From JBAXQQ01 sp037131695 (GTDB lineage Bacteria > Armatimonadota > Hebobacteria > CAIYQO01), in assembly GCA_964638715.1 (NCBI GenBank), contig CAZWZF010000010.1, forward strand, positions 48,551 to 112,550: a stretch of DNA of 64,000 nt, read 5' to 3'. Shown here piece after piece: positions 48,091-56,659 of this stretch. Under the pieces are notes generated by a model. That model saw only the letters and a program-made list of their open reading frames with translations. It did no database searches and was not told the origin of the DNA. Both the position numbers and the translations under genes were made by a program. How positions within the stretch are numbered: the stretch's first letter is position 1; each line of letters opens with the position of its first letter.

Positions 48091-49053
48091 TTACGTGCCC
48101 AGCACCCGGACTAACTCCAAATGCTCGGGGTCGAGAGGCTTGTCTTTCGAGAAAACCTCTTCCAGCGGCGTGGTGGAAATGGTGCTGTTTAATTCACCCA
48201 CCAACACACCCCGGACGCCTGAAACCAGGAATTTTACTGAAAAGGAACCGAGTTGGCTGGCAAGCAGACGGTCATAAGCAGTGGGAGTACCACCTCTTTG
48301 TACATGACCGAGAATTGTTGCCCGGGTTTCTACCCCGATTTCCTTTTCGATATCTTTCGCCAACTGCGCGCCATCGGCAGCACCTTCGGCGACTACAATT
48401 AATAATGATTTCTTACCGCGTTTGTTGCCAGTTTTAATTACGGCAGTTACTTCTTCAAGTTCCCATTTCAATTCCGGTATTAATACCACTTCCGCACCGC
48501 CGGCGATACCGGCATGCAAAGCGACAAACCCGCGCGAACGCCCCATTACCTCGATAACGAAAATGCGGTCATGGCTGGTGGCGGTATCGCGAAGACGGTC
48601 GATACTCTCTAACGCGGTATTAACCGCAGTATCAAAACCGATGGTGTAGTCGGAGCCATACAAGTCGTTATCGATTGTACTGGCAACGCCTATAACGGGG
48701 AAGTTAGCTCTGCTGTGAAGCTGATAATTGCCGGTTTGCGATCCGTTGCCGCCAATTACCACTAATCCATTGATGCCGTTTTGCTCCAGATTCTCTACTG
48801 CCTGGTTAAACCCGGGTTCAGTTTTGAAATCCATGCTGCGCGCGCTATGCAATATAGTGCCACCCATGTTGATAATGCCGGAAACCGATTGGGTATCCAT
48901 CAGGGTAAAGTTGCCTTCCACCAGGCCTTGAAAGCCCTGGCGTACGCCGATAACCTCAATACCCATACTGGTGCCAGTTCGCACTACCGCGCGAATGGCA
49001 GCATTCATACCGGGGGAATCACCCCCACTGGTCAAAACAGCAATTCTTTTCAT
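48091..49053 (-). CDS. pfkA: 6-phosphofructokinase
   Basis: 320 residues, the classic bacterial length. It phosphorylates fructose 6-phosphate in glycolysis. Motifs are TSGGDSPGMNAAIRA near the start, GGNGSQTG (phosphoryl-donor loop) and STIDNDLYGSDYTIGFDTA (catalytic). The Gly of GGNG corresponds to the residue that marks ATP users; pyrophosphate users usually have Asp there. In the second loop, however, Ser stands where ATP enzymes have Gly and PPi enzymes Lys, so the donor is probably but not surely ATP. The start at 49053 fits the family N terminus (MKRIAVLTSGGD) and has AGGG upstream; the start nine codons earlier is not supported. It lies between fba and hppA on the same strand. Confidence 0.95.
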   Translation of the reverse strand: MKRIAVLTSGGDSPGMNAAIRAVVRTGTSMGIEVIGVRQGFQGLVEGNFTLMDTQSVSGIINMGGTILHSARSMDFKTEPGFNQAVENLEQNGINGLVVIGGNGSQTGNYQLHSRANFPVIGVASTIDNDLYGSDYTIGFDTAVNTALESIDRLRDTATSHDRIFVIEVMGRSRGFVALHAGIAGGAEVVLIPELKWELEEVTAVIKTGNKRGKKSLLIVVAEGAADGAQLAKDIEKEIGVETRATILGHVQRGGTPTAYDRLLASQLGSFSVKFLVSGVRGVLVGELNSTISTTPLEEVFSKDKPLDPEHLELVRVLGT

Positions 49054-49235
49054 AATCCCTAACCCAAATAAATTGGACAAGTTTTTAGTTTTCAGAATGG
49101 GTCACTTAGCCTGCCGAAGCGACCTTAATGAAATTTTCAATTTTAAATAATGACTTTTTTGTTCGGATTTGATAGCTAATTTATACTTCGACGTCAGATG
49201 GGGTGAGAAATTATCTCACCCCAAAGTTGTTTAAA

Positions 49236-50276
49236 TTATTCTTCGCCGCGGGCTGTCTTGCCGCCGCCGAATGCGCCGCTGTTTCCCTTGGATTCGCATT
49301 TTGTTGCTGCTTTTCCACTGGATTCAAATAAGCGCATATATTCTTTAGTCTTGGCAACCATGGCGTCGCGTCCCGGACCCAGCAATTTGCGCGGGTCTTT
49401 TTCACCCGGGCGCTTGGCTGCTGCGGCCAGCATTGCGCGGTTGAATTCCATGCTGAGAGCGGTTGCAACGTTAATCTTGGTGTAACCGACCTTGATAGCG
49501 TCTTTCAATGAACCTTCGCCCGGCAATAATTCAACACCCTTGGCTTCTGCGTGTTCGCGGCTTATTAATACGCCGGATGAACCATGGCTGACGATAGGAA
49601 TCTGTACAGCGTCATAGATTTCCTTCAGGCGGTCAACGCGCAATGGCCAGATGTCCAGCCATAAACCGTGAACTGAACCAACAGCGGCAGCCAGGAAGTC
49701 AACGCCGGTTTCGTCTACGAAACGCTTGGCTTCTTCCGGGGTAGCAATGTGTTCTTCAACGCGTGGGCCAATCATTTTGCGCAGCAATTCAAACTGTTTC
49801 GGTACTTCCATGGCGCGCAGGTCAGCCATTTCAGCGTCGCTTAACAGGTTTTCGATGGTTAATACTGAACCGATTTCCGCTTCTACCGGCAGGCCAACGC
49901 TATGAGCGATGTCTACGATTTTCGCGGTCATCTTGATATTCTCTTCTAACGGCAGTTCATGTCCGTCGAACATGAGTGAGGTGAACCCGGCGCGCAGACA
50001 TTTTACATTCTGTTTGTAATCAGTACCATGGTCCAAATGCAGAACTACCGGCACGCTGGCGTTTTCTGCCAGAACTTTTGCCATAGCGGTAATCATTTCT
50101 AAACCAGCATACTTGATCGCACCTTGACTCGCCTGGATAATAACCGGGGATTTCTCTTCCTCAGCAGCCTGTACGATAGCCTGAGCGGCTTCCATGTTGT
50201 TCAAGTTAAATGCGCCAACTGCGTACCCTTCAGCACGTGCTTTCAGCAGCATATCTTGTGTTGTTACTAATGCCAC
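49236..50276 (-). CDS. fba: Class II fructose-bisphosphate aldolase
   Basis: 346 residues. A zinc-dependent aldolase that cleaves fructose 1,6-bisphosphate. Zinc and substrate motifs: HLDHGTDY, VEAEIGSV, AVGSVHGLW, SHGSSG and KINVATALSMEF. Relative to short family members there is an insertion of about 25 residues after EIGSV (ENLLSDAEMADLRAMEVPKQ). A Gly/Lys-rich tail (CESKGNSGAFGGGKTARGEE) ends the protein. The start is taken as GTG at 50274-50276, because family members begin M-ALVTT and GAGAGGTG lies 6 nt upstream. A GTG three codons earlier is the alternative. With pfkA and hppA downstream on the same strand it forms a glycolysis/pyrophosphate cluster. Confidence 0.95.
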   Translation of the reverse strand: MALVTTQDMLLKARAEGYAVGAFNLNNMEAAQAIVQAAEEEKSPVIIQASQGAIKYAGLEMITAMAKVLAENASVPVVLHLDHGTDYKQNVKCLRAGFTSLMFDGHELPLEENIKMTAKIVDIAHSVGLPVEAEIGSVLTIENLLSDAEMADLRAMEVPKQFELLRKMIGPRVEEHIATPEEAKRFVDETGVDFLAAAVGSVHGLWLDIWPLRVDRLKEIYDAVQIPIVSHGSSGVLISREHAEAKGVELLPGEGSLKDAIKVGYTKINVATALSMEFNRAMLAAAAKRPGEKDPRKLLGPGRDAMVAKTKEYMRLFESSGKAATKCESKGNSGAFGGGKTARGEE

Positions 50277-50358
50277 GATTTTCACCTCTCTCGATTTTAT
50301 GTATTATAAAAACAACCTGCTTTATGGTTGTATCAATACCTGTTTTCGCTATAATACC

Positions 50359-51123
50359 TTAGAATTGTTTCTGCGCTATTACAACAAGACGCGGCGCATC
50401 AACGTTTAATTTTTCACCATGAAATCCGCCATTCAGCGAATCAATGATAAAATTTGCGTCAAACAGCATTCCGGCTAATTCATCTGTGCTGTATACCCGC
50501 ACGCTGTGACTCAAATCTTTCGGTTTCTCGCCTTCGCGCAATATGCGCTGCTGGTGAGTATATCTTCCGCTTCGTTCATCCCAGCGCCAGTCGTTTTTCA
50601 CCACTGTGCCATCCGGTAAAATCTTCTCGCTGACCGGTATTGTGTTTTTCAGCAAAAATGGCCGATTCGCGACATCAATAACAAACCATCCACCCGGTTT
50701 TAATACCCGGCTTACCTCGCGAATTACCCCGGCGTTCTCCGCGTCGTCAAAATATCCGAAAGCGGTAAAAAGATTGATAACCGCGTCAAACTCCTCGTCA
50801 AAAGGCAGTTTCCGCATATCTCCCTGTATCCACTTAACCGATACAACGTATTCCTTCGCCAATTCTTCCGCGTGGGTCAGCAAATGCGGCTGCAAATCCA
50901 GCCCCGTCACCTGCCAGCCATGCTTTGCCAATGGCACCGCATGCCGTCCCTGTCCGCAGCATAAATCCAGCATATTCAAGCCAGACTCGCGCCGCCGCAA
51001 CTCGCGGTCAACAAAATGCACTTCAGGACTGGTTCGCTCAGGTGGAAATTGGTACAACCGCAAATATTCTTCGCCAAAATATTCGTTAATCCAGGACGAA
51101 TCTACACCATTTGAGTCAACCAA
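50359..51123 (-). CDS. Class I SAM-dependent methyltransferase
   Basis: 254 residues. Motif I MLDLCCGQGRHAVPLAKHG is near residues 50-68, VTGLDLQPHLL follows, and VLKPGGWFVIDVANRP is the later core strand. The N-terminal SSWINEYFGEEYLRLYQFPPE is typical of a widespread small-molecule methyltransferase group of unknown substrate. The start is TTG at 51121-51123, supported by GGAGG 6 nt upstream. A promoter is likely at 51161-51190. It lies upstream of fba but is separated from it by 80 bp. Confidence 0.88.
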   Translation of the reverse strand: MVDSNGVDSSWINEYFGEEYLRLYQFPPERTSPEVHFVDRELRRRESGLNMLDLCCGQGRHAVPLAKHGWQVTGLDLQPHLLTHAEELAKEYVVSVKWIQGDMRKLPFDEEFDAVINLFTAFGYFDDAENAGVIREVSRVLKPGGWFVIDVANRPFLLKNTIPVSEKILPDGTVVKNDWRWDERSGRYTHQQRILREGEKPKDLSHSVRVYSTDELAGMLFDANFIIDSLNGGFHGEKLNVDAPRLVVIAQKQF

Positions 51124-51160
51124 AACAAACCTCCGCCTAAAACACGCACAAAGCCGAGCT

Positions 51161-51190
51161 ATTATAGCGAAAAAAACACCAATTTAGCAA
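51161..51190 (-). promoter_or_regulatory. sigma70-like promoter of the 50359-51123 methyltransferase
   Basis: Minus-strand TTGCTA, 18-bp spacer and a perfect TATAAT at 51161-51166, about 37 bp before the TTG start. Confidence 0.5.
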
Positions 51191-51322
51191 GGGGGAAAAG
51201 GAGAATAATGTATTATAGGGGGAAATTGTGATATTTTTATCGAAAAACCAGTCATTAACTTCATTAAGGCCAACAGTTTTATAAAAAGTTTAACTGAAAA
51301 TATTTATGCAAAATTTGAAAAA

Positions 51323-51454
51323 TACAGTCACCGTGTGGAACTGGGTCGCAGCCCGGCGGATTACTTTGAATCTACCATTTTTACCACTCCCCAATCAGAA
51401 GATTGGCGTTCCCAGGGGTTAGCGGGGCTGCGACCCTCTTCCAAACGGTGACTT
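51323..51454. repeat. MITE-like element (family A)
   Basis: 132 bp, from TACAGTCACCGTGTGGAACT to CTTCCAAACGGTGACTTA. The centre (TACCATTTTTACCACTCCCC, then AATCAGAAGATTGGCGTTCC) matches the inverted centre of the 14657 element. The stretch 51124-51322 before it is AT-rich and has no gene beyond the promoter noted above. Confidence 0.85.
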
Positions 51455-51520
51455 ATTCTTTTACCAGAACTGAAAAATTATATGATTTAATCTTCAAAAT
51501 TTCTCTCTTCTCTCTTCAAC

Positions 51521-51554
51521 TGCGGGGCTGCAACCCTCTTCCAAACGGTGACTA
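51521..51554. repeat. MITE-like element, half copy (family A)
   Basis: Only the right end is present (TGCGGGGCTGCAACCCTCTT, then CCAAACGGTGACTA), nearly identical to the right end of the copy at 51421-51453. It directly abuts the AT-rich 3' flank of the truncated mannosidase. The matching flank of the intact gene also begins at a family A end. Confidence 0.8.
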
Positions 51555-51571
51555 AATTTATTAAGTTTATT

Positions 51572-52163
51572 TCAAATTTTCACCTTAAAAGTCCGAATCT
51601 CATACGGCAAGATGGTGAAATGCAGGCCTTCTGCATCAAATTTCACCGGGGTGTCTTCACGTTCCAACAGGTTGCATTCGGTGGCGGATTTTATTGGAGT
51701 GGCGAATTTTATGGTTACGTCATCGTTTATGCCGTGACGCTCTACCACGCGGATGATTAATGCGTCGCTGTCTTCTGCTTTTTTCACCGCTTCGATGGTG
51801 ATGCTTTTTGCTGTTACTTCGATAAATGAATAGCTGGCGGGTAATGGCCCCGTGTGATTATCGGCGACTACCGCTACTGCCGGGTCGTTAATGTCGAGTG
51901 CTTGCCCGATGGTATTCGCGCAACGCCAGGTGCCGGCATGGGGATACAGCGCGTATTTAAAGCGATGCTCTTCCTGGTCGGACGTCGGGTCGGGGTTTAA
52001 CGGACCGCGCAGCAATGTCAGCGCAATCATTTTTTCCAGCGCTTCGTGGCCATATTTGCAGTCATTCAGCAAACTTAAGCCATAATCAGCCTGGGAGATA
52101 TCCATCCACTGGTGCACCGGCACTTCAAACTTTGCCGCGTCAAATGAATTGTTACGGTAGGTG
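51572..52163 (-). pseudogene. Truncated duplicate of the GH38 alpha-mannosidase (C-terminal ~195 residues)
   Basis: This stretch matches 193-783 (the 3' end of the intact mannosidase) at about 97% by eye. The first 340 bases after the stop-proximal codons are identical, and most of the 15 differences lie in the upstream 220 bases. All but one difference are synonymous (one Ala to Val), so the lost parent copy evolved as a working gene. Similarity stops abruptly near 52160 at GGTGACTGC, which resembles a family A terminus. No start codon with a ribosome site and no catalytic domain remain. Confidence 0.88.
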
Positions 52164-52306
52164 ACTGCATCATTAACTGATATTAATTATTCCACTCGAA
52201 TATATTGTCTGGTTAAATTTATTGAAAATTTCTGTTTTTATCTGTTTCTAATACAACCTGTGCAACTATTTTATTTGTGCAGTGTCATAATGTGTGGAGA
52301 TATAAG

Positions 52307-53872
52307 ATGCGTCAGTGCAAAATGAATGACGAGTTATGGCGAAACGACTTTAATGGCGACGACCGGTTGGTCGCGGAGCATATTGCTGTCTGCGACATTT
52401 GCCGTGCCGACGCTGTCGTTAACCTTCGTCTGCGCCGTCTGATATCTTCATTACCGATAGTGGCAACCCCGGCGAGTGTACTGGCAAAGTTTAACGAACT
52501 GAAGCAAATTACCGCTAACAGGAGCATGGATTGCAGCCAGGTGAGCGGAAAATTGTTGGCCTGGTACGCTGGCGATCTTGATATTATCGACTCTTTCCTG
52601 TTGGAAGACCATTTATTGTGGTGTTCAACATGCCGGAAAGAAGTCGCGACCCTGGACGCGGTGGGAACCTTGCTGCATCGAATAGAAAATATCACCCCGC
52701 CGGTGACAATTCACGCTGACATGCTGGCAATGGCTGGCGTTGTCGGTGCCGGATTAACCTGCGACGCGGTAATGCCTCTGCTCTCCCTGTGGGGCGATGG
52801 ACAGTTAACCCGGGTTGAAAGTTTCCTGATAGAAGAACACCTGCTGTCCTGCGAAAATTGCCGCGAACAAGCAGAAAAGATATACGCGGTATCTGGATTG
52901 ATGCATAACTTGCCGGTACTGGAAGCACCGACAGCGATGCGCGAGTCCGTTGCTGCCTTTGCCGCCGTCATTGGCGATAAGCAATTAACCTGCGAAGCCG
53001 CGGTGCCGATGATTGAATTGTATCGCGATGGCATGTTGAATAACGAAGAAACCTTCCTGTTGGAAGACCATTTGCTGTGGTGCGAGCCATGCGCGAATAT
53101 TCTGGAACAGTCGGCCATGGTAACCGAGTTGCTCACCGAAATGCCGCAGCTTGATCCGCCAGCGGAGATTGCCGCACGGATACGCCTTACCAAACCGCCG
53201 GTATGGACCAGGCAGTTCATCACTCGCGTCGCCAGCATTGCCGCTGTCGCTGCTATTGCGTTGACCGTCAGCATGTTCAGCCATAAGACGACGGAAACTA
53301 ATATTGCCCAATTGCCGACTGCACAAACTACCCGGATGAATCCTGTCGAACCATCTGTTAAAAATTCGATGCCGACACCAGGCATAAAACCGGCAAATGA
53401 TAACCATGTTGCTGTATCTATACTGAATACTAATGCAGCACCGGCGAAGAAATTGCAGAATAACACCGGGGAAAAGATATATACCAAGTTCCGCGGGATA
53501 ATAAAAGAAAGCAGTGCGCTGATAGCGTCGCTGGCTGCGGATAATACCGCAACTGGCACAACAACTGCCAGCATGCCGACCTTGCGCAACCTGCAGGGGC
53601 TGCCGGCACGTCAGCAGACTGAAGAACAAAAAGACCGCACGATATCAGCCGATTATATGGTTAACGAAATCGTGGCATCTGCCAACGTCAAATTGGCACC
53701 GGACCAGTCGGTGCGTCCAGTGCGCGCATTAGTAACCGGCGACCGCATCACCATCCGCGATGACATGACCGCGATAGCCCGCGAAGACGAATTATCCGAA
53801 GCGGAAGACCTGAACGCCGCCCCGGACACATTCATGATCGCCATGGCAGATACCACCGGAAATACACGGTAA
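52307..53872 (+). CDS. Membrane-anchored protein with four anti-sigma-type zinc-finger domains
   Basis: 521 residues. Four tandem zf-HC2-like units carry H-x3-C-x2-C: EHIAVCDIC, DHLLWCSTC, EHLLSCENC and DHLLWCEPC, each preceded by a Cys about 25-30 residues upstream in three cases. One transmembrane segment follows (VASIAAVAAIALTVSMF, about residue 300). The outer part of about 200 residues is low in complexity with no known fold. Anti-sigma factors usually have one such domain and lie next to their sigma factor gene. None is here, so the partner is unknown. GGAGAT precedes the ATG at 52307. An earlier in-frame ATG at 52277 lacks a site. Confidence 0.8.
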   Translation: MRQCKMNDELWRNDFNGDDRLVAEHIAVCDICRADAVVNLRLRRLISSLPIVATPASVLAKFNELKQITANRSMDCSQVSGKLLAWYAGDLDIIDSFLLEDHLLWCSTCRKEVATLDAVGTLLHRIENITPPVTIHADMLAMAGVVGAGLTCDAVMPLLSLWGDGQLTRVESFLIEEHLLSCENCREQAEKIYAVSGLMHNLPVLEAPTAMRESVAAFAAVIGDKQLTCEAAVPMIELYRDGMLNNEETFLLEDHLLWCEPCANILEQSAMVTELLTEMPQLDPPAEIAARIRLTKPPVWTRQFITRVASIAAVAAIALTVSMFSHKTTETNIAQLPTAQTTRMNPVEPSVKNSMPTPGIKPANDNHVAVSILNTNAAPAKKLQNNTGEKIYTKFRGIIKESSALIASLAADNTATGTTTASMPTLRNLQGLPARQQTEEQKDRTISADYMVNEIVASANVKLAPDQSVRPVRALVTGDRITIRDDMTAIAREDELSEAEDLNAAPDTFMIAMADTTGNTR

Positions 53873-53880
53873 GTTTTTTC

Positions 53881-53916
53881 AATTAAAAATTAATTATTCA
53901 TTATTAATTTTTAATT
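53881..53916. terminator. AT-rich hairpin between convergent genes
   Basis: AATTAAAAATTAAT (53881-53894) pairs perfectly with 53903-53916 across an 8-nt loop. Its position between two convergent stop codons suggests a bidirectional terminator, although the stem has no G or C. Confidence 0.45.
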
Positions 53917-53920
53917 AACC

Positions 53921-56116
53921 TCACTCTCCCCCAAACCGGAATACCAAATCTGCCATCACACAGCGTATTATTTCGTAGGGATATTCGCTGTTCAGTGCTT
54001 CGAAGATTGGTTTTAGTCTGCGGGGTTCATCGTCAGGTTGGGATAAGATGGCGTCTTCTATGGCGGCAAGTTCATCATCAGCCAGTTTCACTACCGCGCG
54101 CAATGGCAAGCGGCCATTCTCAATTACCACAGACAGGTGGTTATATACGGTTGTCACAGATATTCCGCGCTGGGCGGCGATTTCTTCCGGCGATAATCCT
54201 TTGCGGTGCCAGTCTAATGTTACTTCCACGGTATCCGGCTGTATTTCGGTTGCAGTGGGTTTATTTATCGGTACTTTGACAGCGGCGGGGTATTTGCTGG
54301 TTATCTCCAGAATTGCCGGGCCGAATCGCGCTAATTTCCCTACACCAACACCGCTGATATTTTCCAGTTCTTCCATGGTTTGCGGCCGATACATCACTAT
54401 CTCCCGCAGGGTAGAATCGTGAAATATCACATAGGCGGGTACGTTGGCACTTTTTGCCGTTGCCGAACGCCAGCCAGTCAATGCGTCCCACAATTCTTTG
54501 TCTTCGGTACTGGTGAATCCGGTGGCGACCATTCTGCGCGTTTTCTTCATTGATTGAGAGACCGGGTCTTTGCGTAAAAATACCGTTTTTTCTTTATTTA
54601 ATACCGGGTGCGCGGTGGATGCGAGTAAAAATCCGCCATGTTCTTTTTCCACATTCAGGTAACCCATTGCCACTAATTGCCGGAATATTGATGCCCATTC
54701 CTTGGTATCAATCTCAGCTCCTTTGCCATAGGCGGATATTTTATCATGTCCAAACCTGCCAACCTGCGGAGTGTTATTGCCAACCATGATGTCGGTTAAA
54801 TGCCCCGCGCCAAAACGCTGTCCGGTTTGATATACGCAATAAAGCGCCTTTCGTACCGCCAGTGTGCCGTCCCAGGTTTCCACGGGTGTCAGGCAGGTGT
54901 CGCAATTGCCGCATGGTTCCGCGTCAAATTCGCCAAAATATTTCAGCAGCACCTGGCGGCGGCAAGTTGCTGTCTCGCAATATCCCAGTAATTTGGAAAA
55001 TTTCATCAGTTCTACGCGCTTATGCTCTTCGTCTGCTTCCGATTCGCGCAGCAGTTTCTGCATCATGGTTACATCCTGCAATCCATACAGCATCCAGGCG
55101 TCCGCTGGCAGCCCGTCACGACCCGCGCGACCTGTTTCCTGGTAATAGGCCTCAATGCTCTTGGGAATGTCCATGTGCGCCACAAAACGCACGTCAGGCT
55201 TGTCGATGCCCATCCCAAACGCGATGGTTGCCACTATTATGACGCTGTCATCCTGCTGGAAGATATCCTGGTTTTTTCTGCGCGATTCCGCGTCCATACC
55301 GGCATGGTATGGGTACGCGTTATAACCTTCAGCACGCAGCCATTCCGCAGTTTCTTCGGTCTTTTTCCGCGACAGGCAATATATTATGCCGGTGTCATTG
55401 GGGTGCTCATTTTTCAGGAACTCTTTCAATTGCAGCTTCGAGTTAACCTTACCCTGGATGCGATAACGAATGTTGGGACGGTCAAAACCAGCGACGAATA
55501 TCCGCGCTTCGTGCAGGTTAAGACGATTCACAATTTCTTCGCGGGTTAAATCGTCAGCGGTAGCGGTGAGTGCAATGCGTGGAACATTTGGAAAACGCTC
55601 GTGAAGTATATTCAATCCCAGGTATTCGGCGCGAAAGTCGTGACCCCATTGCGACACACAATGCGCCTCGTCGATGGCGAAAAGGTTTATTTTCACGCGG
55701 CTGAGGAGATTTAATGTTGCATCTGTTAACAAACGTTCTGGCGCTATGTAAAGCAAATCAATATTACCATTGGCAATCTGCTCTTCTACCTCGCGCGCTT
55801 CAAATGGCGACAGGCTGGAATTGAGGAATGACGCCTTGACGCCGGATTGCCGCAATGCGTTAACCTGGTCCTGCATTAATGCGATAAGCGGAGAAATCAC
55901 CACACCCATGCCCGGGTTGATAATTGCCGGCAACTGGTAGCACATCGACTTGCCGCCGCCGGTCGGCATCAGCACAAACGCGTCGCCACCCCGCAAAACA
56001 TGAAGAATTATCTCTTCCTGTGCCCCGCGATACTCATTATAACCAAATATCCTGTGCAGAGTCTCGCGCACGTGCTGTTTTAAAATGCTGTCATCATTAA
56101 TAATCGTCTTGTCCAT
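53921..56116 (-). CDS. recQ: ATP-dependent DNA helicase RecQ
   Basis: 731 residues. A 3'-5' helicase for recombination and fork repair. Walker A is MPTGGGKSMCYQLPA, the DEAH box is FAIDEAHCVSQWGHDFR, and motif VI is YYQETGRAGRDG. The RecQ zinc site is CETATCRR plus CGNCDTC, followed by the RQC winged helix and an HRDC domain (about 520-610). The final 100 residues hold a helix-turn-helix (GLSPEEIAAQRGISVTTVYN), an addition seen in some RecQ proteins. The ATG at 56116 has no good ribosome site, and a TATAAT lies only 8 bp upstream, so the transcript may be leaderless. Confidence 0.96.
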   Translation of the reverse strand: MDKTIINDDSILKQHVRETLHRIFGYNEYRGAQEEIILHVLRGGDAFVLMPTGGGKSMCYQLPAIINPGMGVVISPLIALMQDQVNALRQSGVKASFLNSSLSPFEAREVEEQIANGNIDLLYIAPERLLTDATLNLLSRVKINLFAIDEAHCVSQWGHDFRAEYLGLNILHERFPNVPRIALTATADDLTREEIVNRLNLHEARIFVAGFDRPNIRYRIQGKVNSKLQLKEFLKNEHPNDTGIIYCLSRKKTEETAEWLRAEGYNAYPYHAGMDAESRRKNQDIFQQDDSVIIVATIAFGMGIDKPDVRFVAHMDIPKSIEAYYQETGRAGRDGLPADAWMLYGLQDVTMMQKLLRESEADEEHKRVELMKFSKLLGYCETATCRRQVLLKYFGEFDAEPCGNCDTCLTPVETWDGTLAVRKALYCVYQTGQRFGAGHLTDIMVGNNTPQVGRFGHDKISAYGKGAEIDTKEWASIFRQLVAMGYLNVEKEHGGFLLASTAHPVLNKEKTVFLRKDPVSQSMKKTRRMVATGFTSTEDKELWDALTGWRSATAKSANVPAYVIFHDSTLREIVMYRPQTMEELENISGVGVGKLARFGPAILEITSKYPAAVKVPINKPTATEIQPDTVEVTLDWHRKGLSPEEIAAQRGISVTTVYNHLSVVIENGRLPLRAVVKLADDELAAIEDAILSQPDDEPRRLKPIFEALNSEYPYEIIRCVMADLVFRFGGE

Positions 56117-56124
56117 ACAGATGT

Positions 56125-56153
56125 ATTATAGCAAAAAATAAGATGCAAACAAA
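56125..56153 (-). promoter_or_regulatory. Candidate recQ promoter very close to the start codon
   Basis: Minus-strand TTTGTT, 17-bp spacer and TATAAT at 56125-56130. The distance from the -10 to the ATG is 8 bp, about where transcription would begin. Confidence 0.45.
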
Positions 56154-56280
56154 GGTGTGATAGTTTTTGGTAAAATTTAACATGGATGGGAAGAATAGGC
56201 AAGATGTATAAGAGAACTGACTTTAACACATGGATATAACAAAATAGCGTTATTTGAATATTTTTTTATCAAATATTAAC

Positions 56281-56488
56281 AATCCAACCCCAGAGGGGTG
56301 GCATATTAATAGCATTTAATTAGTATAAAAGAACCAGAACCCCGTTCAGAGGTGACATGTTAAATGTGTCTAAATTTCAATTCCGGTTCTAAATATAAAA
56401 CGTTTTTAACATGTCACCCCTGAACGGGGTTCTATATTCAAAATAATCATTATTGACTATTAATATGCCACCCCTCTGGGGTTGGATT
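56281..56488. repeat. Large nested inverted repeat
   Basis: The outer arms 56281-56312 and 56457-56488 are perfectly complementary over 32 bp (AATCCAACCCCAGAGGGGTG...). Inside, 56336-56364 (AGAACCCCGTTCAGAGGTGA...) pairs with 56405-56433 with one mismatch in 29. The outer arm contains its own small palindrome, CCCCAGAGGGG. The whole could fold into one cruciform of over 200 bp. It lies between the divergent recQ and IclR genes; the rest of 56117-56659 has no gene. Confidence 0.9.
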
Positions 56489-56659
56489 GTGCTCAACAAA
56501 TAAATATTTCTAAAAATGGAATTTATTTGTTTGGACTTGTTTACTAACAGCCTAATCTCTAAGAACCTAACACCTTACCTCCTCCCTTCACTCCCCATTG
56601 ACAACCACAAATAAAAGTTTTACAATAATTGCATAATATTTATTCAGCATTGATGAATT

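Noticed and set aside
48091..49053. Pyrophosphate-dependent phosphofructokinase, suggested by the neighbouring pyrophosphatase
   Set aside because: The donor loop reads GGNG with Gly at the position that is Asp in PPi enzymes, and Lys is absent from the second loop. ATP use is more likely, though not proven.
51323..52168. Complete insertion sequence with transposase
   Set aside because: No transposase-like open frame exists here; the only coding similarity is to the mannosidase tail.
52711..53629. Minus-strand open frames (292 and 214 codons) opposite the four-zinc-domain gene
   Set aside because: The plus strand has clear repeated zinc motifs and a ribosome site; the antisense frames are a by-product of codon use.
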